A stretch of 33,754 nt of DNA from Owenweeksia sp. (GTDB lineage: Bacteria; Bacteroidota; Bacteroidia; Flavobacteriales; Schleiferiaceae): contig JANQHO010000041.1 in NCBI GenBank assembly GCA_028277105.1, forward strand, positions 1 to 33,754. Direction: 5' to 3'. The notes below the pieces were generated by a model that saw only the letters and a program-made list of their open reading frames with translations, was not told the origin of the DNA and searched no databases. Of the stretch, positions 25,438-33,134 are shown piece by piece. Every line of letters starts with the position of its first letter. The stretch's first letter is position 1. The translations under genes and the position numbers were made by a program.

Positions 25438-26565
25438 TTACTGAAAGGGGTCAGAATAGTTGGTGTCACGGAGAAGTTTAAAATCGACCAGGGTCCCTAA
25501 AAAGGCTAGTAGGTCCTTTTTTTCCCAGGGTTCCCAGTTTCTTATTACCCCGCCATTATTATGAGTCATGTCGCTGGAAAGATTAGGGGACTCTATATTT
25601 ACCCCGGAATTGTAAAATTCGATCACGTCTGCCAATTCCGCTATACTACCATTGTGCATGTAGGGCTTAGAGTACCAGACATTGCGCAGACTAGGTACTT
25701 TGAATTTGCCATCATCAAAAGGATTATTGGTAACTGCTCCCAGGCCTACATCTTTGGAATGATTGGGATTGAGCCCATTATTTTTGAATTGATCATCAAC
25801 GCCAAAAGCCCCAAACAGGTATTGAGTATTTTTCCCGCCATGACAATGAAAGCAATCGCCTCTTTCGGAGTTGAAAAGATTCATGCCTGACCTGGGATTG
25901 CCATCAGTGAACTTGCTGGGGCCAAAATCGGCTTTAAGCCCCATGCGGATCACACTGTCATATTCCGAATTGGCAGAAATTATGGTTCTTTCGAATTGGG
26001 CGATGGCTTTGGCAATGCGCTCTTCGGTAACCGCTTCACTTCCAAAAGCAGCTTTAAATAAAGGGGGGTATAAAAGATCAGTTTCCAGGCGGGAAATAAC
26101 AGTAGCTATATCGTTGTCCAATTCTACCGGGTCGAGGATGGGCATGATGGCTTGTTGTTCCAGGCTCATGGCGCGGCCGTCCCAAAAGAATTTTTCCTGG
26201 AAAGCCAGGTTGAACAAAACCATGGCATGCCTGCGGGTTTGCATTCCCCTGATACCGGTAGATTTAGGCTCAGGGTCGCTCATGGCTATGCCCTGTAAGT
26301 GACAGGAGCCACAAGACATGGTCATATCCCGGGATAATTTTTTTTCGTAAAAGAGAAAGCGTCCGAGCCTAATTCCTTCAACTGTAAGAGGGTTATCTGC
26401 CGGAATATTGGGGTCGGGAAAACCCTGGGGAACTTCCAGTTTATAAGGGGTCCCTATAGGAGTAGAAGGATCACCGGGATCTTTGTGATCCGGTTTGCAG
26501 CGGTTTAAAGTCAATAAAAAAATCGCTACAGTTATCATTAAACAAGACCTGCCTTGCCGTTTCAT
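25438..26565 (-). CDS. Diheme cytochrome c peroxidase (DHCCP/MauG family), copy 2
   Basis: 375 residues. Two heme c sites: SCGSCHLQ (CGSCH ~85-89) and GDCFHCHGG (CFHCH ~238-242). Between them are the family segments STGIRGMQTRRHAMVLFNLAF, FWDGRA and PILDPVEL, and after them KVPSLRNVWYSKPYMHNGSIAEL. The N-terminus has a hydrophobic export segment with a cysteine (LLTLNRC), perhaps a lipoprotein signal although Arg precedes the cysteine. The family reduces hydrogen peroxide in the periplasm or acts in related oxidations. The start shares one base with the stop of the upstream paralogue (TAATG), so it is translationally coupled. It is very similar to that paralogue at DNA level. Confidence 0.92.
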   Translation of the reverse strand: MKRQGRSCLMITVAIFLLTLNRCKPDHKDPGDPSTPIGTPYKLEVPQGFPDPNIPADNPLTVEGIRLGRFLFYEKKLSRDMTMSCGSCHLQGIAMSDPEPKSTGIRGMQTRRHAMVLFNLAFQEKFFWDGRAMSLEQQAIMPILDPVELDNDIATVISRLETDLLYPPLFKAAFGSEAVTEERIAKAIAQFERTIISANSEYDSVIRMGLKADFGPSKFTDGNPRSGMNLFNSERGDCFHCHGGKNTQYLFGAFGVDDQFKNNGLNPNHSKDVGLGAVTNNPFDDGKFKVPSLRNVWYSKPYMHNGSIAELADVIEFYNSGVNIESPNLSSDMTHNNGGVIRNWEPWEKKDLLAFLGTLVDFKLLRDTNYSDPFQ

Positions 26566-27689
26566 TAATCAAAGGGGTCGGAATAATTCGTGTCGCTGAG
26601 GAATTTAAAATCAACTAGGGTCTCCATAAAAGCCAGGAGGTCTTCTTTTTGTTGGGTGGTCCAGTTGCGGCCGATCCCCGCAGCTTTCATATTGGGATCG
26701 ATATTGGGAGAATTGGCGTGTCCTCCAAAATTATAAAACTCGATCAGGCTGTCCAGTTCGGCTATACTGCCATCGTGCATAAAAGGCTTGGAAAATCTAG
26801 CATTGCGCACACTGGGTACTTTGAATTTACCATCGTCAAAACTTCTACCGGTAACTTCACCCAAACCCCGGTCGTTAACATGGGTTTCTTTAAGGCCATT
26901 GTTTTTAAACTGATCATCAACCCCAAAAGCCCCGAATAAAAACTGCGATTCTACTCCACCGTGGCAGTGGAAGCAATCCCCTATTTCGTTGTTAAAGATC
27001 TCCATTCCTCTTCTGGGGTTACCATTGTTGATCCTGCTGGGGCCAAAATCGGCTTTAAGCTCCATGCGGATCACACTGTCGAATTCCGAATTGGCTGATA
27101 TGATCGTTCTTTCAAACTGGGCAATGGCTTTGGCGATGCGCTCTTCGGTAACCGCTTCACTACCAAAGGCATCTTTAAACATAGTAGGATACACGGGATC
27201 GACTTCCAGGCGGGATATAACAGTAGCTATATCATTATCCAGTTCTACGGGATCGAGTATGGGCATGATAGCCTGTTCTTCCAAGCTCAAGGCGCGACCG
27301 TCCCAAAAGAATTTTTCCTGGAAAGCCAGGTTGAACAGCACCATGGCATGTCTGCGGGTTTGCATTCCTCTTATTCCAGTAGATTTAGGCTCGGGATCGC
27401 TTAAAGCCACTGTTTGTAAATGACAAGAACCGCAGGACATGGTCATGTCCCGCGATAATTTTTTATCGTAAAACAGAAAGCGTCCCAGTTTAATGCCTTC
27501 TACCGTAAGGGGGTTGTCAGCTGGTATGTTGGGCTGTGGAAAGCCCTGAGGTACTTCCAGGTCATAGGGAGTTCCTATTGGAGTGGAGGGAGGGTCGACC
27601 CCATCATCTTCATCGGGTTTACAGCGATTGACAGTGACCACAATCCCCGCAATAATTATCAGTAAATAAAATTTGTTTTTTCCTTTCAT
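26565..27689 (-). CDS. Diheme cytochrome c peroxidase (DHCCP/MauG family), copy 1
   Basis: 374 residues, closely parallel to the downstream copy. Heme motifs are CGSCH (~86-90) and CFHCH (~239-243), the hydrophobic start ends VTVNRC, and the core segments STGIRGMQTRRH, FWDGRALSLEEQ and VPSVRNARFSKPFMHDGSIAEL are shared. The two proteins differ mainly in the N-terminal linker, around residues 90-96 and in the last third. The product is an exported diheme enzyme, probably handling peroxide. First gene of the pair. The gap to rluD is 48 bases, so the pair may be part of a longer minus-strand transcript or have its own promoter there. Confidence 0.92.
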   Translation of the reverse strand: MKGKNKFYLLIIIAGIVVTVNRCKPDEDDGVDPPSTPIGTPYDLEVPQGFPQPNIPADNPLTVEGIKLGRFLFYDKKLSRDMTMSCGSCHLQTVALSDPEPKSTGIRGMQTRRHAMVLFNLAFQEKFFWDGRALSLEEQAIMPILDPVELDNDIATVISRLEVDPVYPTMFKDAFGSEAVTEERIAKAIAQFERTIISANSEFDSVIRMELKADFGPSRINNGNPRRGMEIFNNEIGDCFHCHGGVESQFLFGAFGVDDQFKNNGLKETHVNDRGLGEVTGRSFDDGKFKVPSVRNARFSKPFMHDGSIAELDSLIEFYNFGGHANSPNIDPNMKAAGIGRNWTTQQKEDLLAFMETLVDFKFLSDTNYSDPFD

Positions 27690-27737
27690 CTCAATCTATA
27701 AAGATACAAAAGGGCTCTGTATAAATATATAACGTTA

Positions 27738-28778
27738 TCATTCCAGTTTATGTTGGGCATAATTACGCCATTTTTCAGTGAGCCTTAGCATATCTTCGGG
27801 AAGTTCAGAATCAAAACTTATCCATTTACCAGTAGCGGGATGGGTAAATCCCAGGGTTTTGGCATGCAGGGCCTGACGTGGACAAAGCTCAAAACAATTG
27901 TTTACAAATTGCCTGTATTTGGTAAAGGTAGTACCCTTTAAGATCTGATCCCCTCCGTATTCCTTATCGTTAAAAAGGGTATGGCCCAGGTATTTCATAT
28001 GTACCCTTATCTGATGGGTACGCCCGGTTTCCAAACGGCATTCTACCAGGGTAGTGTAGCCAAAACGCTCCAAAACTTTATAATGGGTTACGGCATGTTT
28101 ACCGTAGTCCCCTTCGGGGAATACCTGGAACACTTTGCGATTTTTCAGGCTGCGGCCTATGTGGCCGGTGATGGTTCCTTCATTTTCTTTAACATCGCCC
28201 CAAACTAAAGCCTGGTAAGTGCGGGCAGTAGTGCGTTCAAAAAACTGACGGGCCAGGTGGGCCATGGCGTATTCATCTGCTGCAATAACCATAATACCAC
28301 TGGTATCCTTATCCAGGCGGTGCACCAGACCGGGACGGGTTTCATCTTTGCCGGGCAGATTACTGAAGTGATGGATCAGGCCATTTACCAGAGTGCCGGA
28401 ATAATTGCCATAGCCTGGATGCACTACTATACCGGCTTGCTTATTCAATACGATCAAATGATCGTCTTCATAAATGATATCGAGAGGCATGTCCTCCGGA
28501 ATAAGCTCAATTTCCCGTGGTGGATAAGAAAGAACTACCTGTACCACATCTCCTGCCTTTACCTTATAGTTGCTTTTTACAGCAGTACCATTGGCCAGGA
28601 TATTGCCGGCCCGGGCAGCCATTTGTATTTTATTACGGGAGGTGTTGGGAAGCAGGTTGCCTAAAAATTTGTCTACCCGCAAAGGCTTTTGACCTTTATC
28701 GGCTAATAAGCGGTGATGCTCGTAGAGTTCTTCGTTTTCTTCAGCTTGAGAAATATGGTTTTCATCTGTACCGTTCAT
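27738..28778 (-). CDS. rluD: RluA-family 23S rRNA pseudouridine synthase (RluD type)
   Basis: 346 residues. An S4 RNA-binding domain (~32-90, LRVDKFLGNLLPNTSRNKIQ) precedes the synthase domain with YEDDHLIVLNKQAGIVVHPG and the catalytic motif HRLDKDTSG at ~153-161 (Asp156). RTHQIRVHMKYLGH and HAKTLGFTHP complete the family pattern. It converts uridines to pseudouridine, in RluD the positions 1911/1915/1917 of helix 69 of 23S rRNA; specificity among RluA, RluC and RluD is not proven by sequence. It overlaps the upstream T9SS gene by ATGA (28775-28778). Confidence 0.9.
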   Translation of the reverse strand: MNGTDENHISQAEENEELYEHHRLLADKGQKPLRVDKFLGNLLPNTSRNKIQMAARAGNILANGTAVKSNYKVKAGDVVQVVLSYPPREIELIPEDMPLDIIYEDDHLIVLNKQAGIVVHPGYGNYSGTLVNGLIHHFSNLPGKDETRPGLVHRLDKDTSGIMVIAADEYAMAHLARQFFERTTARTYQALVWGDVKENEGTITGHIGRSLKNRKVFQVFPEGDYGKHAVTHYKVLERFGYTTLVECRLETGRTHQIRVHMKYLGHTLFNDKEYGGDQILKGTTFTKYRQFVNNCFELCPRQALHAKTLGFTHPATGKWISFDSELPEDMLRLTEKWRNYAQHKLE

Positions 28779-30625
28779 CGGCTTATCACAAACTTTTTAC
28801 TCACCGGGGCAAATTTACCCGAGGCAGCCGAAAGAGTGATCAGGTAAAATCCTCCTTTTAATTTATCTACTGATAATCGATTCTGAGCGAGACCTGTTGC
28901 TACAGGTTTACCACTTATATCGCGTATGGTATAAAAATACTGCTCTCCCTCTTCCTGTTGCCAGTCTAAATTTATGACGGATTCAGCCGGATTGGGGAAA
29001 AGCGCAAAGTTCAACTGGGGTTTTGTTGTTTCCGGTAATTGCAGGTCTTTGGGTAAATAGCGGAAAAAAGGCCGCATCATCATATTGCCATTGCGAGAAG
29101 ATTCAATATAGGGCGGTTTGCCGTAGAAGATGGTAGTGCGGCTGTCGTAATTAATATCAAAACCGATGGTCATATTAGTAATGGTTCTTTGCTTGATCCC
29201 GATAAACACACTTCCGGTTATCTGAATACCTGAGGTATCAAGCACATAAGGGGTGAAAAAATTAGTAGCGACAAAAAGTGGTGTGTAAACAGAATCGGAA
29301 AGGTAGATGAGGTTACCGGGTTCCCCTAAATTATTTTCAAAAACTGCGATCTGGAAATCATTATCAGAGGCATCGGTTTCGCCCTTTAGAAAGTGAATGT
29401 ACAGCCCTTTTAATTCATCTGCCTGACGTACATCGTATTTCACCAGGATGTATCCTCCGGCATTACCATCTACTGTATATATTTTTTCGGCACTGCCATC
29501 ATCATAAGCATAATAGTTCTTAAAAATTTGCCGCCTTACAATGGAATCATTTGGGCCTTTATTGGCCAGAGCGTTACCGGTATAAGTGTTAACTGATTGA
29601 ATTTCAAACTCATCGACAGGTGGTGCGGGGAGTAAAAAGTCTCCTACAGGGCAAACATAAAATTCATCACGGTTAGGTTGGTGGAGATCGTCTTTAGTAA
29701 TATCGCCTAAATTATCCTCAACCAGAGTATTACCCTGATGAGTGACACGATAAACGCACAGGTTGAGAGGGGATGATGCCCCCGCCAGCAGATTTTTGCG
29801 GTAAAAAAGCGTTACCTCGTCAACATTGAGCACACTAGCCAGAGTATTGTCGTAGTGAAACCAGGGCACAGCTTCATAGCCCTTAAGCAGGCTTGGATGG
29901 GGGCGGTTAAAAGCCACATCGGTAAAAAGGGTATCGGCAAAAGTTCTTTGATCGTCTAAAAGAACCCGGTCAATATGCCAGTGGTCGAAAGCTCCTACCT
30001 GGCTGCCGTAGGAAATAAAGCGGAATTGAAACTCATTGAGATGGAAAGTATCGGCAACTGGAATCATCACCAGTTCAAAAGGTGCAGCATTATTACCGCC
30101 AAAAGTCCGCCATACCGAAGTCCATGTACTATCTATGGGATGGTAAAAATACAATGCCAAAGAGTCAACAGTTTGAGGCCTTTCACCCAGGCCTTCGGTC
30201 TGATAGTAAAACGAGAGATAAACGGAATCGGTTACAGAAGAAAGGTCTATCGGGCAAGAAGTAAGCATATCAGCCGTATCGGAAGCTTTGGGGTTCCGGC
30301 TTGGATCATAGGGTAAACCAAATTCATCCAGACCGTCAAAAGTGGCAACCCCCAGGGTAGGAGGAGAAATAGCAAGAGTTTGATTGACATATACAAAGCG
30401 GTCAGTCCAAATGGTTTGGTCAGGCCAGATCCCGTCATAGCTAAAGTCATCAATCACCGGTAAATTGAGTACAGTAGTCGTTTTAAATTCAGGTGCCTGA
30501 TAAACCGGTAACGGGCGTTGGGTAATTCCGGTTAAACGGTCAGCAGGTTGTTGTCCTTTGAGGTTAAAAAAACTCAAAAAGCACAATAAAATATTAAGCG
30601 TCAGTAGTGTCGGGTAAGCTTGCAT
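28775..30625 (-). CDS. Secreted protein with T9SS sorting domain, unknown function
   Basis: 616 residues. Signal peptide (LLTLNILLCFLSFFNLKGQ). A beta-rich region (~60-230) contains VIDDFSYDGIWPD, DSVYLSFYYQTEGLG, FRFISYGSQVGAFDHWHIDRVLL, a MAM/jelly-roll-like arrangement. A second beta domain (~370-500) has YYAYDDGSAEKIYTVDGNAGGYILVKYDV. The T9SS type A tail starts at ~540 (FALFPNPAESVINLDW ... GGFYLITL). No catalytic motif was seen. The start lies 32 bases inside the PASTA gene and the stop overlaps rluD by ATGA, so the three form one operon. Confidence 0.82.
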   Translation of the reverse strand: MQAYPTLLTLNILLCFLSFFNLKGQQPADRLTGITQRPLPVYQAPEFKTTTVLNLPVIDDFSYDGIWPDQTIWTDRFVYVNQTLAISPPTLGVATFDGLDEFGLPYDPSRNPKASDTADMLTSCPIDLSSVTDSVYLSFYYQTEGLGERPQTVDSLALYFYHPIDSTWTSVWRTFGGNNAAPFELVMIPVADTFHLNEFQFRFISYGSQVGAFDHWHIDRVLLDDQRTFADTLFTDVAFNRPHPSLLKGYEAVPWFHYDNTLASVLNVDEVTLFYRKNLLAGASSPLNLCVYRVTHQGNTLVEDNLGDITKDDLHQPNRDEFYVCPVGDFLLPAPPVDEFEIQSVNTYTGNALANKGPNDSIVRRQIFKNYYAYDDGSAEKIYTVDGNAGGYILVKYDVRQADELKGLYIHFLKGETDASDNDFQIAVFENNLGEPGNLIYLSDSVYTPLFVATNFFTPYVLDTSGIQITGSVFIGIKQRTITNMTIGFDINYDSRTTIFYGKPPYIESSRNGNMMMRPFFRYLPKDLQLPETTKPQLNFALFPNPAESVINLDWQQEEGEQYFYTIRDISGKPVATGLAQNRLSVDKLKGGFYLITLSAASGKFAPVSKKFVISR

Positions 30626-31448
30626 TTAATGAATCGGGAATTTCATTAGAAAGAAATAGTAACGAATCGTTAGGGATTTTAGTGTAATCATTTGTTAACC
30701 AAATATCTATTTGTTGCCCCGGATTAATACTAGGTTTTAAAGTAGGAGCCGGATATTGACGGTATACGAGGACTGTGGCACTATCACTTATTTCTTCATC
30801 GTAAGTAACAGCACCCAAATTAAGTGAATAAGTAAGTAATTTGGCTTCGGCTTCCTCCAGGCTCAGCCAGCGCAGATAGGGGACTTTAATACGGGTGTCG
30901 CCCAAACCCTGGCCCAGCACGAGGTCAATCACCGTTCCTTTATCGAATTTATCGCCTGCCTTGACCGAGCGGTCCTTTACTTTTACGTCAACTACCACGT
31001 CTTTTCCTATATAGGGTACGTATTCCAATTCCCCTACTTTCAGCCCTTTGGATTGGATATCGTAAACGGCCCTGCGCTTGGTTTTTTCTATCAGTTCCGG
31101 TAAAGCTATTTTGCGAGGCTTGAGGGGGTTGAGCGTAAGGCGTATTTCACGTCCTTCTTTTACTAAAGAACCGGGTTCCGGATACTGACCTAAAACACTG
31201 CCCCGGGGAAAATCGGGATTAAACTCCGCAGAGTCGAGTATTAATGCTACTAATTCCAATTCCTCCAAAGTCTTTTGGGCTTCCGTATAGGATAGGCGCT
31301 TTAGTTCCGGTACCTTGATGTTTTCTCCGTGGCGGGTGTATGCATCCAGAGCAGCCGAGATACCCCACGACAGAAGCGCCATCAGAATTACGGCTATGAT
31401 GAGATTGGCCCAAAAGGTTTTACTCTTAAAAAAGCGGATGATCTTCAT
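30594..31448 (-). CDS. PASTA-domain membrane protein
   Basis: 284 residues. One N-terminal membrane helix (FWANLIIAVILMALLSWGISAAL, ~12-34) is followed by three extracytoplasmic PASTA domains: ~44-110 (IKVPELKRLSYTEAQKTL), ~115-183 (IALPELIEKTKRRAVYDI) and ~188-254 (IKVPYLRWLSLEEAEAKL). It has no kinase domain. PASTA repeats bind peptidoglycan fragments or anchor proteins at the cell wall. The C-terminal tail is Ser/Asp-rich. First gene of the PASTA, T9SS-protein, rluD operon. Confidence 0.9.
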   Translation of the reverse strand: MKIIRFFKSKTFWANLIIAVILMALLSWGISAALDAYTRHGENIKVPELKRLSYTEAQKTLEELELVALILDSAEFNPDFPRGSVLGQYPEPGSLVKEGREIRLTLNPLKPRKIALPELIEKTKRRAVYDIQSKGLKVGELEYVPYIGKDVVVDVKVKDRSVKAGDKFDKGTVIDLVLGQGLGDTRIKVPYLRWLSLEEAEAKLLTYSLNLGAVTYDEEISDSATVLVYRQYPAPTLKPSINPGQQIDIWLTNDYTKIPNDSLLFLSNEIPDSLNASLPDTTDA

Positions 31449-31541
31449 GCGAGGTCAGTTGGGGCTTCAAATATAATTATTGGTTGTTTAGTTGATTGGT
31501 GAATTGGCTAACTAGCTAACTAGTTCATAAAGTTTATTGAG

Positions 31542-32600
31542 TTACACAGTTCTAAGGAATTTTACAATATCCAGATTATCGGCATAATCCCATAATTGAG
31601 GTTTTTGGGTTTGGCCAAAGGGAACTGCAGGAATAGAAAGCCCTTTTGCTCCTACTATACATTGTAGCTCATTTTCCAGGCTTTTTAATTGTTCTTCTAC
31701 CTCGTCTTTTTTATCGTAAAACTCATAATGCATCATAGAGACCGGAGCATGTAATTCGGGTTTTTCTTTCATGATGAAAAAACCGTTCTCGTAAAAATCC
31801 TGCTTTTCCATCATCAATATAGCACGGTTGTAATCGTAATTGTTGCTATACTTTTTGTTGTCGATCACCTCCTTAAAATCAAAGAAAGCTTTGAAGAGGC
31901 GATCCAGATCAAAACCTTGAGGGAGGTAAACTTTAGATACGTTTCTGCACCCTAATCCGTAATAGCGGAAAACATCTTCGCCCAGCAATTTCAGGTCGTC
32001 TTCGGTTTCTTCACCATTCAATACTGCTACCGAGCTTCTGTTTTTACGGATAATGTGGGGGTATTTGCTAAAGTAGTATTCAAAATAACGGGCGGAATTA
32101 TCACTACCGGTGGCGATAACCGCTTTAAAATCCCTGATATTCCCGTCTGCAAAAACAATGCGTTCGGCAAAGCGCTTGTCAATGGCAACCAGCACCTGAG
32201 CCAGAAAAGGTAATAGTCTTTTGTCATCGGAAGAAGGTTTCACCATCACTTTGTGGCCGCTCATCAAAACAGTAAGGAAATCATGGAAGCCGACCAGCGG
32301 AATGTTACCGGCTGTGATCAGGGCAATAAAATGCTGACTATTGTTCTCGAAATGATCGGGAGAATAACGGTTTATCCATTCTTCCAGTTTTTCTCTTTTC
32401 AGGGCCTGGCTCCACTCCTGCAGGGCATATTCTACATTATTGCGGGTAAACCAATTATTGAAGGCTGCGGCTTCGTCTATGCTTTTTTGCAAATCTTTCC
32501 CAAAGTAGTTGTTTAGTTTTTCAAGACCCTCATCCTGGTGTTGGCCCACAAAGCGACCCAATTTTTCAAAAGCGGCTATCCTTTCTTCAATTCCGAACAT
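31542..32600 (-). CDS. LuxC-like acyl-CoA reductase
   Basis: 352 residues from ATG 32600 (MFGIEERIAAFEKLGRFVG). The frame stays open to 32717, but that would run across the divergent promoter and into the ferredoxin gene, so it is rejected. Core segments: FIALITAGNIPLVGFHDFLTVLMSGHKVMVKPSSDD, ATGSDNSARYFEYYF and YYGLGCRNVSKVYLP, where Cys218 is in the position of the LuxC catalytic cysteine. LuxC-type enzymes reduce acyl-CoA to aldehyde; the natural substrate in non-luminous Bacteroidota is not established. It is divergent from a ferredoxin gene over a shared palindromic promoter, an arrangement I recall as recurrent in the phylum. Confidence 0.88.
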   Translation of the reverse strand: MFGIEERIAAFEKLGRFVGQHQDEGLEKLNNYFGKDLQKSIDEAAAFNNWFTRNNVEYALQEWSQALKREKLEEWINRYSPDHFENNSQHFIALITAGNIPLVGFHDFLTVLMSGHKVMVKPSSDDKRLLPFLAQVLVAIDKRFAERIVFADGNIRDFKAVIATGSDNSARYFEYYFSKYPHIIRKNRSSVAVLNGEETEDDLKLLGEDVFRYYGLGCRNVSKVYLPQGFDLDRLFKAFFDFKEVIDNKKYSNNYDYNRAILMMEKQDFYENGFFIMKEKPELHAPVSMMHYEFYDKKDEVEEQLKSLENELQCIVGAKGLSIPAVPFGQTQKPQLWDYADNLDIVKFLRTV

Positions 32601-32618
32601 TAGCGTTTCTCTGTTTGT

Positions 32619-32638
32619 TACTTTTGCGCAAAAGTAAG
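32619..32638. promoter_or_regulatory. Perfectly palindromic back-to-back promoter
   Basis: The 20-bp perfect palindrome TTACTTTTGCGCAAAAGTAA contains the -7 box TACTTTTG on both strands (32620-32627 plus, 32630-32637 minus). Predicted starts serve the ferredoxin (ATG 32647) and the acyl-CoA reductase (ATG 32600). The two polymerases could not occupy it at once. It could equally be a dyad operator. Confidence 0.6.
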
Positions 32639-32646
32639 AACGAAAT

Positions 32647-32994
32647 ATGGCTATTAAGATAACGGATGAATGTATTAATTGTGGCGCTTGTGAGCCGGAA
32701 TGTCCTAACAATGCCATTTATGAAGGAGCGCAGGAATGGCGTTTTTCAGACGGAACAGGCCTTAACGGCCAGGTAGCTCCCAAAAGTGGCGGTACTTATG
32801 ATGCGGACGAGGCTCAGGAACCGGTAGATTATGACGTGTACTATATAGTTACCGATAAATGCACGGAATGTGTAGGTTTTCACGAAACCCCTCAATGTGC
32901 CGAGGTTTGCCCGGTAGATTGTTGTGTGCCGGATGAGGATAACGTGGAAAGTGAAGAGGAACTGCTGGAGAAAAAGGATTTTCTGCACTTATAG
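32647..32994 (+). CDS. 2[4Fe-4S] ferredoxin
   Basis: 115 residues. The first cluster motif is [11 protein letters not shown] (Cys9, 12, 15, 19). The second is [17 protein letters not shown], the CxxC-x8-CxxxC form with an eight-residue loop, as in Allochromatium-type ferredoxins. A ~45-residue insert rich in Gly and Asp lies between the clusters, and an acidic tail ([15 protein letters not shown]) ends the protein. It is a cytoplasmic low-potential electron carrier. It diverges from the acyl-CoA reductase gene; whether it serves that enzyme is unproven. Confidence 0.95.
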   Translation: MAIKITDECINCGACEPECPNNAIYEGAQEWRFSDGTGLNGQVAPKSGGTYDADEAQEPVDYDVYYIVTDKCTECVGFHETPQCAEVCPVDCCVPDEDNVESEEELLEKKDFLHL

Positions 32995-33010
32995 CAATAT
33001 AATACTACTA

Positions 33011-33070
33011 GGACATTCCGAACGAAGTGAGGAATCTAAAAACAGATGTCTCACGCTGTTCGACATGACT
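33011..33070. repeat. REP-like imperfect palindromic element
   Basis: The left arm 'ggacattccgaacgaagtga' then 'ggaatct' (33011-33037) pairs imperfectly with the right arm 'agatgtctcacgctgttcga' then 'catgact' (33044-33070) across a six-base spacer. The core GACATTCCGAACGAAGTGAGGAATCT is the short interspersed element scattered through many Bacteroidota genomes. It sits just after the ferredoxin stop and can form a long hairpin, so it may also limit read-through or protect the message end. Confidence 0.7.
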
Positions 33071-33134
33071 TTTAATGTTCAATCAAAGGCTAATTTTAGA
33101 GACAATTAAAGTTTTCAGCTCTCGTTTTTGGAGT

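Noticed and set aside
25871-27423. Long open frames antisense to both cytochrome c peroxidase genes (25871-26302 and 26989-27423)
   Set aside because: They mirror each other only because the sense genes are duplicates. The translations have no domain or export features.
31508-31523. Tandem 8-mer CTAACTAG x2 upstream of the PASTA gene
   Set aside because: Only two units, in an AT-rich gap. No evidence of function or of a CRISPR-type array.
32600-32717. 39-residue N-terminal extension of the acyl-CoA reductase
   Set aside because: It would cross the palindromic promoter and run antisense to the ferredoxin start. The family-like start is ATG 32600.
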